From Reticulascus tulasneorum (taxonomy: Eukaryota; Ascomycota; Sordariomycetes; Glomerellales; Reticulascaceae), in assembly GCA_001557505.1 (NCBI GenBank), contig LSAX01000002.1, forward strand, positions 2,480,001 to 2,544,000: a stretch of 64,000 nucleotides of DNA. Direction: 5' to 3'. Shown one piece after another: positions 23,401-35,326 of this stretch (within the stretch, counting starts at the first letter, position 1; every line of letters starts with the position of its first letter). A program made the position numbers and the translations under genes. The notes beneath the pieces are model-generated. The model saw nothing but the letters and a program-made list of their open reading frames with translations. It did no database searches and had not been told where the DNA came from.

Positions 23401-24149
23401 ACTCCAGCGTTATACGTCACTCTCCGTTTACACACCGATGCTGGAACCCAAGCTGAGGATAAACTTGCGACGAGCAAGGATAGACGGATGTTTCAGCCAG
23501 TCACGGCCATCATCGTAAGTACCCCATAGCCCATGACACTTGACATGCTTGAATGATGGGAGTTGCCCTAATGTGCGCTCCAATTCCTTTCGAGACAAAT
23601 CAAGAGCGTAATAATCGATGCTCTTCCCAGCATCCTCAAAAGCTTGTAATAACAGACTGACTTTTCGAAGATTGCTTCAAGTCTCGTCAGAATAATGCCT
23701 TTTTTTGAAGTGATAGTCGGAGAATACAGACCCGCTGCCCAATTCTATGACCATAGAACCAGGAGAGATCCTCTCCGCAATATCATTTGCAGAATTTTTG
23801 AGGACCTCAAGCTCATAGTTTGTCAAGTAATATTCCTCGAGGTAGGTGATCTAGATCCCGTAAGCATATATGCTCCAAGGCGTGAGTTGATTGGGGAACA
23901 CACATCTTCGAATAACTGCAAACCAAGTTCGTCATAGAGTAGCAGTGTTGGCAACTTCCTCGGCCCGTCCGTAGGATTCCACATGGAGAGGATCTCATCC
24001 TTCAGATTAATTTCGACAGCCGCACGCCGAACATCGACGATGTCAAAACTGTTTCCAGAGGCCGGAGGAGCGGCATGCTGACGAACCGTTTTAAAACTTC
24101 GAAACTGACCATCATGAACGACGGCCAGTGAGTCCGTCACAGCAGGCAT
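20429..24149 (-). CDS. egt1: Ergothioneine biosynthesis protein Egt1 (EgtD-EgtB fusion)
   Basis: Thirteen exons join perfectly in frame to 912 aa: 24149-23904, 23850-23732, 23674-23436, 23380-23266, 23208-23195, 23130-23109, 23040-22754, 22413-21720, 21671-21596, 21543-21032, 20977-20715, 20653-20572, 20498-20429. Residues about 45-350 are the EgtD-like histidine methyltransferase (YLTNYELEVL, VIELGSGN). Residues about 380-560 are the DinB-like domain with predicted iron ligands H414 (YLGHIP), H507 and H511 (HEIMHIE). Residues about 570-912 are the FGE-sulfatase-like domain (GGVWEWTSSP, VLGGSWATHP, YPYCWVGARL). The enzyme trimethylates histidine to hercynine and couples it to cysteine with O2, giving hercynylcysteine sulfoxide. 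Odd points are two microexons (14 and 22 nt), a 340-nt intron between the two enzyme halves, and an Asn/Gly/Ser/His repeat inside the FGE domain. Confidence 0.97.
21277..21426 (-). repeat. Coding minisatellite inside egt1 (12-bp units, N-G/H-S repeat)
   Basis: Roughly twelve imperfect 12-bp units, each encoding a four-residue unit of the type NSNG or HSNG, cover about residues 643-693 of Egt1. On the plus strand the units look like CCGTTGGAATTA and CCATTGGAATGA variants. The repeat falls in a loop of the FGE-like domain after VPVSWVEAN and before SLPDSFLEG. Frame is kept throughout, so copy number can change without breaking the gene. Confidence 0.9.
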
Positions 24150-27100
24150 GGCGATGATGTGGACCGGAAAATAACAGTAAAACAGTCCGTAGAACTGTGG
24201 TATGAACAAAGTCGAAGTCGTAAACTTCGGTGTATTATATCTCGTGCAAAAAGTATGCTACACAGGACGGAATTGGTGCCAAGAGAAGAAGAGATGGGTA
24301 CCTACCGCTTATAACTAGGAGGTGAAGGTACCTGGGACATCTGGCGTGCGGAGCCCTCGGCCAGGTGCGCGGCGATATGGGTCAGCATCGGAGTGGTCTC
24401 TACTAGGGCACGGCCGGAAGCAAATGTACAGAGTACGGCGGGCCCCTGGGCAGATGATGGTAGCGGCGGCGGACTGAGGTCAATTGGCATATTGAAGGGA
24501 CATACATGGTCGAGACGGTGAGCGAGCTTTCGCCGGGTGAGCATTGCACACGTTAGGTTACATTTAGGGTACGCAGGCGCTGGCAGAGCAGAAGGTAGAG
24601 GGATTGTATCGTGGCTCCGTGGGTCTTGACGACGGACGATGCCCAATCTTTTTGTCATAACCTGCATATTGAACGAGGTGTGTGACAGCTTCATCCTGGG
24701 GCTGGAGTGGGAGAGGTTCCGAGCATAGCAAATCAGCGGCATGGTTCGACGCGTATCCCACGCCCCACACGCAGTTCGTTAACGCTATTAATGCTTGAGC
24801 TCCATGCGGATGACCGGATTAGCTGTAGCTATCCAGCACTTGCTTTGGGAGGAGGAGCCGGTTCTTTCGCCGCCGGAGTGACTAGTGTAGAGTGACCCGC
24901 TGGCTGATGAAGCAGAGTAGGTAACCATGGACATGTGTAGAAAGACGATGCTGGGGAGAAACAGGGACCAAGATCGGGGGCGGGGGCGCATCGTATTAGG
25001 TCGGGTACAACAGGACTTCCCTCTCCCCCAGTCTCACCAGGGTTCCGGAAACGGTTCTCTGCAAAGTTCTCCACTCCGTGTGTGCGTCGAGGCCTTGGAA
25101 CGGAGAGCTACGAGGTGTCATCAAGCCAGCCGGAAACGATACCAGCTGCCTCTCGTGCGTGCTCTTGGATCCTTCGATGCAAAGACACACCAGGGAGGAA
25201 GGGATGTGGTGGGTTGAGTGACGGAGGTGCTTGGGAAGGGCAAAGCCTTAGATTGACCTGTCGTTGGTCAGCCAGTTTCCTGGGCTGGGGTGGGTGTGGT
25301 GAGATGAGATGCGCCCTGACGGTGTCCATCCCTGTGGTGTGTGGTGTGGGGTGAGGGTTCTAGGCGAGCTGTGTTAGCAGATCTGCATGGAAGCAGTCCA
25401 AATCCCTAAACTGGCACACTTGGTCCCATCAAAATCAATGTGTTAATTTAGTGGTCCACCACCACCGACCAGCGCGCAAACCAACCCTTGGCGGGGGGGC
25501 GCCAGGAAAGCCACACATGCAAGCTGGTGAGGGGCAAAATGCCAAGACAGGATGGACTTTCATTCTTCCCCTCACCGATGTGTCTTTTTTTTTATTTTTA
25601 CGAAGCTCAACCTACCGACATTAGGGACTCAGACTAGGAAGCGAGTGCCCCATCCTTCTCACTTCGACTGGTCATAGTGCGTTTCCATTGGCATGTCCTC
25701 GACGTCATATTACCTTGCCCTCCACACGGAGGAAAAAGTTGACACACCGGAGAATATCCCGGCCGCCCAGTTGGCTACGCGGCATTGAGCAGCCCCCCCC
25801 TCCCCCCTCTTCCTTGAAAGTTTGGCGTGAGGATCCAAACGATGTCTGACCAAACCCCCGGATGCAAAAGCCACTGCATGGCTAGTTTGCAGAGGAGTGG
25901 TCATCAGGATGTGTCTTTCGTACAACGCAGAATTGCGGGGAAGCCTGCCTTGTGCTACCGTATCAATGCCTGACTTTTGCTGTTTCTTAGCGGCACCGCA
26001 TCAGTTCACACAAAATTTCCTTAGAACGGATGCCGCAGGACGATTTGTTCGGTGACTGGGTGGCACCTCGAACGATTCCCGTCCTTTCCGGGCCTGTCGA
26101 CTAGTTTCGAATCCACAAACAGGGATCTCCAAATCGTGCATCTGCAAACCGCTTCAAAGTCCGATTGTCACGTCCACACATAGGCTCGGCTGCTCCGGGC
26201 CTTATTAAAACGAGATCCGTGGAAAGGCTTGATTCCAGATTCGATTCTCGGCGGGTTTCGGATGCCCTCCAAGCTGAGAGCGCGAATTTCGAGGGCTGGG
26301 TAGACAAATAAATATTATAACCTAGAACAGCAAGACGTCTTCCCGCACCACCCAAGTGATTGGTAGCCGGAGTTCCTTGCATATGGCACACAGATGCTTC
26401 TCTCCCCGTGACTCTTGCCATCACACCATCAGGCTGGTCCGACATTGGTCTGATAAGCGTTATCTTACCCCAGGTTTTGTCAAATGCCATGGGGGGGGGG
26501 GGGGGGGTTTATCAGGCGAAGCACAGGTTGTACAGCTATGTAGACACACGCGTCCGATCGCCGGCTGGGCGACGTGTTGTGTGATATAACCACCAGGGTG
26601 TTCAAGCTGGAACGACATGGTAGTTTAGTTGTTATGCGTCGTTTTCTTCTAAAGAAAACCCTCTTAAACGCTCCATTGCGAGAATTCGCACGAGTAGATA
26701 CAAAATTGCATGTTCGACATGATTCTTACTTTACTGTTTTCAAGGACAGTTTCGCGAATATACAGTGACATCGAAGACCATCCAGGACGAATCCTTGCGG
26801 TTCGTTTCCCTTGTCACCCGCTCTGGCGTGTGCCTGAGCACGCCATGGGATGATGCAACCGCAGAGCATTAGCAGAATGAGGCTCTAAACGCATGTTTGT
26901 GGAGACCTGGAAACATATGGTAAGCATTGACTACAACTGCTCTTGGGCCGAGTCGGAATATCACATGTCGCGAGGTTACGTTGAGCAGCTCCATTTCGGT
27001 GACTTGACCAAGAACAACGAGGATTATCGGGAGGTGGTAATGCGTAGACTTCAGGGAGGTTCATATCGATGCCGTCGGCAAGACACTGGGGCCATGGCTT

Positions 27101-27321
27101 GGGTCCTGGATCACGAGAACATGGGTAAAATAGGTAAACTCGTTGTTTGCAGCAATCTCCCATCAGCTCATCGCCCCCCTTTGTCAAAGATGCACCACGC
27201 GCCGGAACCGATATTTTCAATGCCGAACTCAAGCAGCAGACAACCCGGCGCCTCCCTTGGTAACCCTCCTTTTCTAATTCCACATTTTCCCTAAAAGGAA
27301 ACAAGAAACTCCTCGTCACCT
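24150..27321. other. 3.2-kb intergenic region with poly-G tract
   Basis: Upstream of egt1 and downstream of the Zn2Cys6 gene, both minus strand. Only short frames without recognisable character occur. It includes a 17-G homopolymer at 26491-26507 and a short A/T run near 25587-25600. It probably contains the egt1 promoter (24150 upward); nothing else can be assigned. Confidence 0.4.
26491..26507 (+). repeat. Poly-G homopolymer (17 nt)
   Basis: Seventeen consecutive G residues directly after CCAT. It is non-coding as far as I can see. Such tracts are prone to length error in sequencing and to slippage in the cell. Confidence 0.95.
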
Positions 27322-30165
27322 TCATACTTCATACCCCGCGAATTGAGGAAGGAGAATACCGTCGGCCGCCTGGCCGAAAAACGAGGACCGGTTAACATCC
27401 TCTGGAAACCCGTCGAACATGGCGGGATGGAGCACGCTGCTGCCTCCCGCAAACTCTTGTACATCATTGAGAACACTCCCAAACCTAAGATATTGGTGGT
27501 TGTTCATGTATTGCTCGATATTGAAATCGGAGACCCTGTCCATGTCGACTTCGGTCAGTGGCGGGCCGCTTGCCATTGAATAAGACTGGGTCGGCGAGTG
27601 CTGGTGCTGTGATAGGTATTGGTACTTGCCACCCACGCCGTGCAGTCCATCCTGTCTCGGATCAGGGCCAGCGTCGTGGAGAGACCCCGACGGCAGGCCA
27701 CGGTTGTTTATTGCGGTGAACGAAGGCGTAGACCGTGGCGTCTTGGCCATATCACTCATGCTGTTATTGGTGAGAGAGTTTTCGGGACCATTGGACGAAC
27801 ATCTCTCCAGAGTACTGCCTCGGGACCTGTCAGATCCCTCGTAGTGCTGATGTCGATCATCATCTAAAATGGTGCCGTTGTTCGTGATCTTATCTCCCTT
27901 CATCCGCCATTCCTCAAGTCCGCCCCCATCGCCGCCTAGACGGATGCTCAGCTTTCCGTCTCCAGATTGGCCGGCCAGGAACCTGTTCTTACCCACATGC
28001 CTGTGATAGTCGATGAATACCTTCGTGAAATATTTGTCCATTTCTTTGAAATAGGTGACGTAGCTGGAAGCCATGCTAAAGTATTGTGCCATTCTGTTCA
28101 GTGTGTGGAACGTGACGCTGGTAGACCCTGTCAGAGTGATGTCCACGTCGGCCTTCGAATTGCGCTCCTGGATCTCTTCCTGGCTGACCATGTGGTTCTC
28201 CGTATCCATGTGGGGGAAATGCCGTGCATAGATCCCGACGAAAGCTGCAGTCCAGATGGCGAAGAGCACCAACGAGGAGTGAGGGAGCTTTTCCCGGCAC
28301 ATCTCTATCAGCTCAACAATATCTCGGGCTGCCTTGAAGACCTGTTCCGCGCTTGCTTCCCAAAAGCCATGGGGGACTATATCTGGTGAAAAAACGGGGT
28401 CATCAAGTGGGCCTTCCGGCTTCTGACACCTGATCGGGATGAAAGGTATGTACTCGCGATGCAACATGATCTGACAGACGGATCCCAGCATATGCAAAGA
28501 CACAAACATGCTCGTTGCCTGATGATTATCATGCCTGTAGTAATTCGACGTTGACAGCGTGAATGTTTCGGGGAGGCTAGCATAGAAATCATCCAACCTC
28601 TCCCGAAGCCTCCTGAAGGCGGTGTCCGGATACCATGGAGGCTCTTTCTCGGCAAGCCGGCCACCTGAGAAGCTGAATTTCGAGATCTCGCCCCAGATAT
28701 CAACAAGTTGCACAAAGCGACTGAGAACACTGTCGTCGTTAATGGCGCGCACGTCCTTCTTGTCATCTGCCGCACTCAGAAATCCGGTATTTACATCGAG
28801 GGCTAGGTCAAAAGCCATTTCCGTGCAGGGCAGCTGGATCTGTAGATCTTCGGAACGAATGGTCGAAACCCTCTCTTTGCCGCAAGCCAACATGCGGTCG
28901 AGTATGAGGCAGCTGAACATAGTACGCCTTTTGATCTCCCGAGTAATCCCCATCTCTGACGGTGTTTGCGCAGGTTTGCCAGCGGAAGCCGGGAATGGTG
29001 CTTGACTTCCACGCCCGGGTTTGTCGCCAAAACCAAGCTTTAAAGCTTGAGCCATTCGAATGGCCACGCCGACATACATCCAAGCTCCCAATCCACCATG
29101 CTGCCGAGCCTGGCTCCACTCATACAAGCCAAGCATCAAGAAAGCCTGAACTCTTTCTACTGTCGCCACGGTCATGGAAGTTTTCAGGGGTCCCAGAGCC
29201 GTGGTAAGAGCATTCGCGAAGAACTCGGATGCAGCCGCTGGGTCTGGCCTTGGATGAGCGCCTCTAGACCTGGGACCGCCAACCTTGTCGTACGACATGT
29301 GCGCCACATATTTCACAAGGTCGGTGTGAAATCGTGCGGTGAGCGCCAGTATTCCCAGCAATACCAAGTTCACTTCGGGTGACATCTTATTCTGATCTTT
29401 CAGCTGTCGGGTCATCTTCTCCTTCAATGTCGGCAGGTGAAGGAAGGGAAGCTCTGTCGCGAAGTGCAGCTTGTAGATGCCGAAGACCTGATCCCACAGT
29501 TCTCCAGTCAAGTATTGCGCGGAGAGGACTTCCTCGGCATAAGCTGTCGAACGCTGGCTGTCAAAGAGCGTCACGTCATCAAGTTTCTTGGCCCTCTTCC
29601 TTTCATGACCGGCCTCTTTTTCTTGTTTGAGGTTAGTCGGCGGCTCCGGCCTCTTGGGTGGCAGGGGAACCGGGTCAGGGAATTCGCACTTGTGGCCCGA
29701 CTTGATGCAAGTATCGCAGGCAGCACCAGTGTTGTCATTGTCACATTTGATCTTGGACTTTCTGCACCTCAAACAGGCTATGCTGGATCGCATTGGAGGA
29801 CGCATTGCTCTCGAGAACCTCTTCCCGTTCGAGCTGCCTGCTAATACGGGACGCTGCTCATCTTCCTCGGCAAGCGTGGCGACGTCAGAACCTCCTTCAG
29901 ATCCCGCTGTGGGTGGGGGGTGGTTTTCTTGCAGCTTGCCCGCAGACGGTGGCACTGGGGTGGGTGCTGAGGGAGGAAAGGCGTCTTCGAACCTTCGCTT
30001 TGGAATCGCCTGACTTGACGCACTAAGGGCAATCTCATCGACGTCCGATGGATCGGGAGGGGAAATGATAGACTGTATGCGGAGTTGGGAAGAAATTGCG
30101 GCGGTTTGGGGCCTGTTATAGACCCACGGAATCCTAGGGAGTGAGATATAGATGTGATGGCTCAA
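27322..30165 (-). CDS. Zn2Cys6 transcription factor with fungal-specific TF domain
   Basis: A single intron-free frame of 947 aa. The binuclear zinc cluster is complete: C131, C134, C141, C150, C153 and C160 (CX2CX6CX8CX2CX6C), followed by a Pro-rich linker and a Lys/Arg-rich segment (HERKRAKKLDD). The fungal-specific regulatory domain (PF04082-like) spans about residues 215-560, with YEWSQARQHGGLGAWMYVG, REIKRRTMFSCLILDR and GKERVSTIRSEDLQIQLP as typical landmarks. The last ~230 residues are Gly/Ser/Asn/His-rich and probably hold the activation region. It acts in the nucleus as a DNA-binding regulator; target genes cannot be deduced. The exact start is uncertain: the first ~35 residues could be 5' leader or belong to another exon. 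Confidence 0.92.
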   Translation of the reverse strand: MSHHIYISLPRIPWVYNRPQTAAISSQLRIQSIISPPDPSDVDEIALSASSQAIPKRRFEDAFPPSAPTPVPPSAGKLQENHPPPTAGSEGGSDVATLAEEDEQRPVLAGSSNGKRFSRAMRPPMRSSIACLRCRKSKIKCDNDNTGAACDTCIKSGHKCEFPDPVPLPPKRPEPPTNLKQEKEAGHERKRAKKLDDVTLFDSQRSTAYAEEVLSAQYLTGELWDQVFGIYKLHFATELPFLHLPTLKEKMTRQLKDQNKMSPEVNLVLLGILALTARFHTDLVKYVAHMSYDKVGGPRSRGAHPRPDPAAASEFFANALTTALGPLKTSMTVATVERVQAFLMLGLYEWSQARQHGGLGAWMYVGVAIRMAQALKLGFGDKPGRGSQAPFPASAGKPAQTPSEMGITREIKRRTMFSCLILDRMLACGKERVSTIRSEDLQIQLPCTEMAFDLALDVNTGFLSAADDKKDVRAINDDSVLSRFVQLVDIWGEISKFSFSGGRLAEKEPPWYPDTAFRRLRERLDDFYASLPETFTLSTSNYYRHDNHQATSMFVSLHMLGSVCQIMLHREYIPFIPIRCQKPEGPLDDPVFSPDIVPHGFWEASAEQVFKAARDIVELIEMCREKLPHSSLVLFAIWTAAFVGIYARHFPHMDTENHMVSQEEIQERNSKADVDITLTGSTSVTFHTLNRMAQYFSMASSYVTYFKEMDKYFTKVFIDYHRHVGKNRFLAGQSGDGKLSIRLGGDGGGLEEWRMKGDKITNNGTILDDDRHQHYEGSDRSRGSTLERCSSNGPENSLTNNSMSDMAKTPRSTPSFTAINNRGLPSGSLHDAGPDPRQDGLHGVGGKYQYLSQHQHSPTQSYSMASGPPLTEVDMDRVSDFNIEQYMNNHQYLRFGSVLNDVQEFAGGSSVLHPAMFDGFPEDVNRSSFFGQAADGILLPQFAGYEV

Positions 30166-33100
30166 GGGCTATGCGCAATGGGGAAACGGATGGGCACTTC
30201 CCCGGGAAGGCGCACAGAGTAGAGACGGTCTGCGCCAGGAGGACCTTACGGGCAGCAGAGAGAGCAGGAGGCAGAGACGCTGGATTGCCACCGAATTATG
30301 TCGAGGGGGAGATAGATATGCCAAGGCTCGAGTGATACAGGTGGGCGGTAGCTGATGAAGCCGCCTCTCGACTGGTTGGTGTTTGCCTCCTGGTGCTACC
30401 GCAGACTCATGCGGGCATCCGAAGGTTGTTCGGATGGCGATGAATGACTGGCCCAGGACAAACAGTGGTCTTTCCGAGTGGCCAATGCTTGATTGAAACG
30501 TCTTTTCGGTAGACAAAGGCGGACTAGGAAGAGTCTAGCGGAAGTGGGGAGTCGTGCTGGATTGGCAGTGCTGGTGAGGTGACCATGTGAGTGAAACTGC
30601 GGACAATGCTTTGACGGCAGCTGGCAGGTTCGCTTGACTGTTCAAAATCACGGTTGGACGTCTGCAGCTGGCTCTCTGCGAGAGGCGAAGCCGGGCGAGA
30701 CAGAGTGACGGTTGTTGGGGGATTGGCGAGCAGGGACGTGTATGTGCATTTATGTTGGATGGAGATGGCCGGAGGAGCAACGAGAATAATAAGCAACGAA
30801 GACTGCCAACCTCTTGACTGGCTCGCAGGAAGCTCGCCTTTTCACGACGGCCGGGGGTGGTCCAAATGGACTGGTGCTGCCGACCACCACCCCATGTCTC
30901 TGATCTCCCCCACGCTGGCAAGGCAAGGGAGGGATGAGGACGAGGAGGGGTCACCGCTCTCGCCAGGCTGGGACGGACTGCCGCATCCCGGCTGGATACC
31001 AAACCAAATGGGGGCGCTAGAATGAATATACCCCAAGAGCGGTCCATCCACCACGCCTATAAAATGTCAAAGATGCCCTGTTCCTCCCACATCGCCGGTG
31101 GATGGACCTCACTTGCATAGTAAGCTATCGGCGTCGCTCTTTGACCCGTCCTTGTCTAGGAAGGCATTCGAGAAAAAAGCAAATTGAGCGAGACACGGCA
31201 TAGTGGGATGGGCCCGGCTAGCCTCACACTTTGCTGTCCTCTCCGTTGCCCGAGAGATGTAGCCGACCTGTGGTGTGGTGTGTGTCGTCATTTCGCCGTT
31301 AGTCGAGGTTCTCACAGTCCTGTGAAGCAGATATATGAACTTCATCTGTGGTGGAACGTGAGGCCAACGGCCAACAACAAAACAGCCTGATGAGGATTGT
31401 GGTTGAAGCATGTACGCGTGAAATGTGGCAGGCCACCGCGGCGCTTAGTTAGTCGCATCGTCTCCCAAGTATTCAGCTCAGGAAAGTCTAGCATCGCAAG
31501 CTCGGGATTCCGTTATCTGAATCGCGATCCTTCGGGATGCTCCTGGGGGGAATCGGCCGAAGCCAGGGCGAATGGCAACGGCACGAAAGCATGTGTACAG
31601 AGTACTTGAACAGCGGAAGGGCTAGCTATTCCCCAGAGCCTGACTAGGGGTGTACCCGCTGCCACATTAATTACATACCCAATTGCCAGCACATCGGATA
31701 CTGGCTGGTGGGCGAGCAGGGAGGGGGGTCTAGTTAAGGTGTGTGGAGATGAACAAAAAGAAGCGGCGCTTTGACATTTTGGTCGCCGGGCGGGACTAAG
31801 ATGTACATTCTATGGTTAAGTAACTTAGACCGACCTGCGATAAGGTGCAGCATCTGGCCCATGTCGAACACTGTTCGCGCCGCTTGGAAAGCTTCCGAGG
31901 GCACCCAGTCAATAGCAGGTTTGGTTTGAGATTCTGGCACGGATCTGGGTTTCTGAGGCCCCTCGCTCGGTCCGTATTCCAACTGGCTAGTATGACAGAT
32001 CAAACATTCATGTTCCGGGCATATGTACGATTGTCCCAGGCATTCCATAAACCTGGCAGCGCCAACCTGTCGGTGATGCATAAACACAATGACCTTGACC
32101 GGTCTCGCCAACACGAAAAAAGCAAGAAAAGAGAAGGAAAAAAAACGCAATGTCTCGCCTGGCCGGGTCACCACTGGCAGACGCTGCCCGGCCAGTCCAG
32201 ACCGTGATGTGTAGATCAGACATGGTGACGATCACGACTTATTAGTCTATTATGTGGTGGTCTTTTATGCCCACTTACTTCCGTGCTTCCTTGAATTCGA
32301 ACCCCAAAATCTCGACTTGACAATTCGACGTGTGTACGAATTCCTGTTGGTTTCGTGCTGGAATGGTCAGCCTACAGAGCGCCACCTGCAAGGGTGTGAG
32401 GAAGGGAATCCTGGTACGTGGGACTGTTTGCTTGTCAAAGAGGACACCAACTACACTTGCGGAGTTCTGCTCGTGGATCCTTCAGGTTGCCTCCCTGCTG
32501 GATGTGAACATGAACTTTGGCATGAGATATTTGCATGTGGTGTACCATCTTAGACGACGTTTGCACCTGGCAAGCCGAGAATGGTTGCATTCCCGGTGTG
32601 GATTGTTTCTGAGGCTATGATATTAGCACTGGGTATAGCTCGACATGCTCTAAGCCTTGTTGGGGCGAGGAGGCGGTTGGTGCAGAGAGACTGCGTCCAC
32701 AGCGCCCGCCTTAGTGCTGGACGCTTCCTACAGTGTAGGTTTGGGCCGGCTAGACAGTCTCGATAAGGTGATGATCGCGTGGCCGCTGTGTGAGAGCTCG
32801 CTCTCTAGCAAGGACCTTGATGAGGATTGAATAGATGCGGCTGACTAGGACTGGCCCATGGCAGAAGTAGTGGCTCGCATACTTGCCTACATAGCCACTA
32901 GCCGAATATCCTACCACGAGTTAGACTCGTACCGGACTTGGTAGGACAAACCGGTTTGGGACGGGCTGGTGCTGTATTTGACTCGGTAGTAGGTAGATAA
33001 TATGGACGTGGTTCGCAAGGACCAACTTTCAGGCTGATATAGCCATACAATCTCTAGTGTGAATTCATACCTTTCAACCCGGTGTCGTCTGAGTACTCCT

Positions 33101-35326
33101 CTCAGCATTCAATATGTCTCGGTGAGGCATACTATCCAATGTATACCTTCCATACATGCTGCTATTTGTCCAAATTCTTAGTAGGATTAAAGAACATTTT
33201 ATTGGTGCGGTTGGTAAAGTACGTTATAGCTCCTTCCAGTCCATGAGACCGCCCTCAGCCATACGCCGTCTGCATGCCACGGGCAGCAAGCAGTTTGCCA
33301 TCCCCTCCTGCTTCCGTTCGGCGAACTCTGCCGCCCCTCTCGCCGTTGCGAAAGGGAGTCTGCTATAAGTCTGTCCTCCTGCTTTCTATCGGCATCATCG
33401 AGAGATTGGAATGTGTCTGCGGTAGTGAAGCCTACCAATGAATCTCGTAGTGTTGCTCTTGGATCACGGTTCCACCACGGACTCTCCCGTCAAGATGAGC
33501 TATTCCACTTTCAGGTGCGATGACGTGACAACCGACTGGATGCGATTAGTGAGATGCTGCCAGTATCACTACTGATCCGCACGATCTTGCTCGTTGTATT
33601 GACCAAAGCCGAGCGAAGTATCAATGAATACATTGTGCGTAACGCTCATTCTCGCCTTTCCGATATACTTGATCGCCTAGTCAGACCTACTCGAGTAGAC
33701 TCAAGTATTAGAGCCCACATGCTTGGAAATTTATATTCTTCCTTCTCGGATTTATAGATGCCCATGTATTCCTCGCACAAACCGATCCCATAGCAAGCGG
33801 TTACGGCAGCAGTAGAGAACAGCTGGTCAAACAATGGATTGCTAGCTGGATAACATCCCCGGCGGCACTAATTTGGCCAGTTTGATGGGCAGAAGCCCAG
33901 CGCATGACTAACATACCCATATCCCATCTCCAGAGCAAACCCAATTCCAGGACGATAAATCCCGTCCAAAGTCGGACATCGTTCGCATTGCGGAAACGGT
34001 CAAATCCGGCCAGGAGTCTGTTGGGCTGCTGGAGTGACTGGTAGTCCCGCGCCACTAGAGACAGATCGGCCAGTAAGAGATACACGATAATAGCACTGAA
34101 GGAAGGAAGCATGATGATTCAAGAGCAGGAAAGGGCAAAATGATATCATCCGAAGTGAACGTAGAGGCAATGGCTCGATGAGCATTTACCAGCAGCCAGA
34201 GCCCTGGGATGGCTTGTTCATCGGATCGAAAGTCCAGATGTTGCCGTTGCTGGATTGGCCGGGATTTGAGCCCGTACCAAGTATATTTTACGTCTATTGA
34301 AGGACCCTAACTTTCTTACATAGTATGGAGCATCCCAAAGCGTTGCTTAAGGTTTTTAAGCCTACAAATTCTTAATTAACAAGAGCTAGCGTGCTAGCCA
34401 GGCCTTCAAGCTTAAGTCAAGAGGAGCTTGCTGCATGTTGGTGACCCTCCTCTTGGCCAGGTTCCGAGCTTCCATAGGTTCTTCGAAAACGAGCGGGGCC
34501 TTGCATGAAATCCAAGTTAACTTACCTGTACATGCAAACTCACGACGTAGTACGGACTACAGCAGCAAGAGACTAATCAAGAAACCCATCCAAGCGCCGG
34601 GGCCACCCACACCACACCCCCCCCTCGTGCCCTCCTCCCCCATGGGTTGGTTGCATGATGGAATCCTTCGTCTGCGGTGTTTGCTGCGTCAAATCTCTCG
34701 CTTCCCCAGTACCATGTACTTCGCCTCAATTCCAGAACATAGAGAATCGAAACAACATCTCACTTCTAAATTACCAAACCAGTTACCAGAAACTGAACAC
34801 TCATTCTTGATCCTGCCCTCGTGCCTCCTCAGGAACCTTATCAAAACAAATAACCCCCCGTTGAATCGGAATGCCAAGTCGATGACGACTGGCATCGTCC
34901 AAAACCTTCTTCGGCCTGTGGCTGTGCACCCGCAAATGATAGCACCAATGACGTCGCTTCGCCTCCCAGAGGCCTCACCTTACAAGTCACAAGCTTAAGC
35001 GCCAGCATGCAAGCTGTTTCAACAGGTCCAACCATCTCCACCATGACCACACCAACATTATCACATTCTCTCGTGCGGTTTATCTTTAGAAAAGTGACCA
35101 TCGCGCCTAATAAGCATCCCTCTTGTCGGTCGCTTACCCAGTCATCTTCCTTTCCCAATTCAACGAGGCAGCTCTCTCCCCTTGCCGACAGTGTTAGTAC
35201 TTAAGACTCCCACCAAAAATCACAGACGTCGGCTGCCGCCCCTCCTTACTGCGACCCGGACCTGCTGCTGCCCAGCACCTAACTTTTGACCATCGTTGTT
35301 GGCGCTCCTGTTGAGCGACTTCGAAA
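30166..35326. other. 5.2-kb region without a firm gene, upstream of the Zn2Cys6 gene
   Basis: Starts with the upstream region of the regulator gene and ends at the start of the senescence-domain gene. I find no frame with recognisable conservation. A 103-codon minus-strand frame at 33801-34112 has two hydrophobic stretches and is discussed as a finding. Very long upstream regions are common for fungal regulatory genes. No transposon ends or tandem repeats were recognised. Confidence 0.4.

Noticed and set aside
26101..26320. Possible tRNA-like B-box sequences (for example GATTCGATTC)
   Set aside because: No cloverleaf with matching acceptor and anticodon arms could be built; isolated TTCGA motifs are expected by chance.
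31734..32174. 146-codon minus-strand frame with a hydrophobic start
   Set aside because: It resembles a signal peptide, but the remainder has no conserved pattern or intron signals that extend it. It is probably chance.
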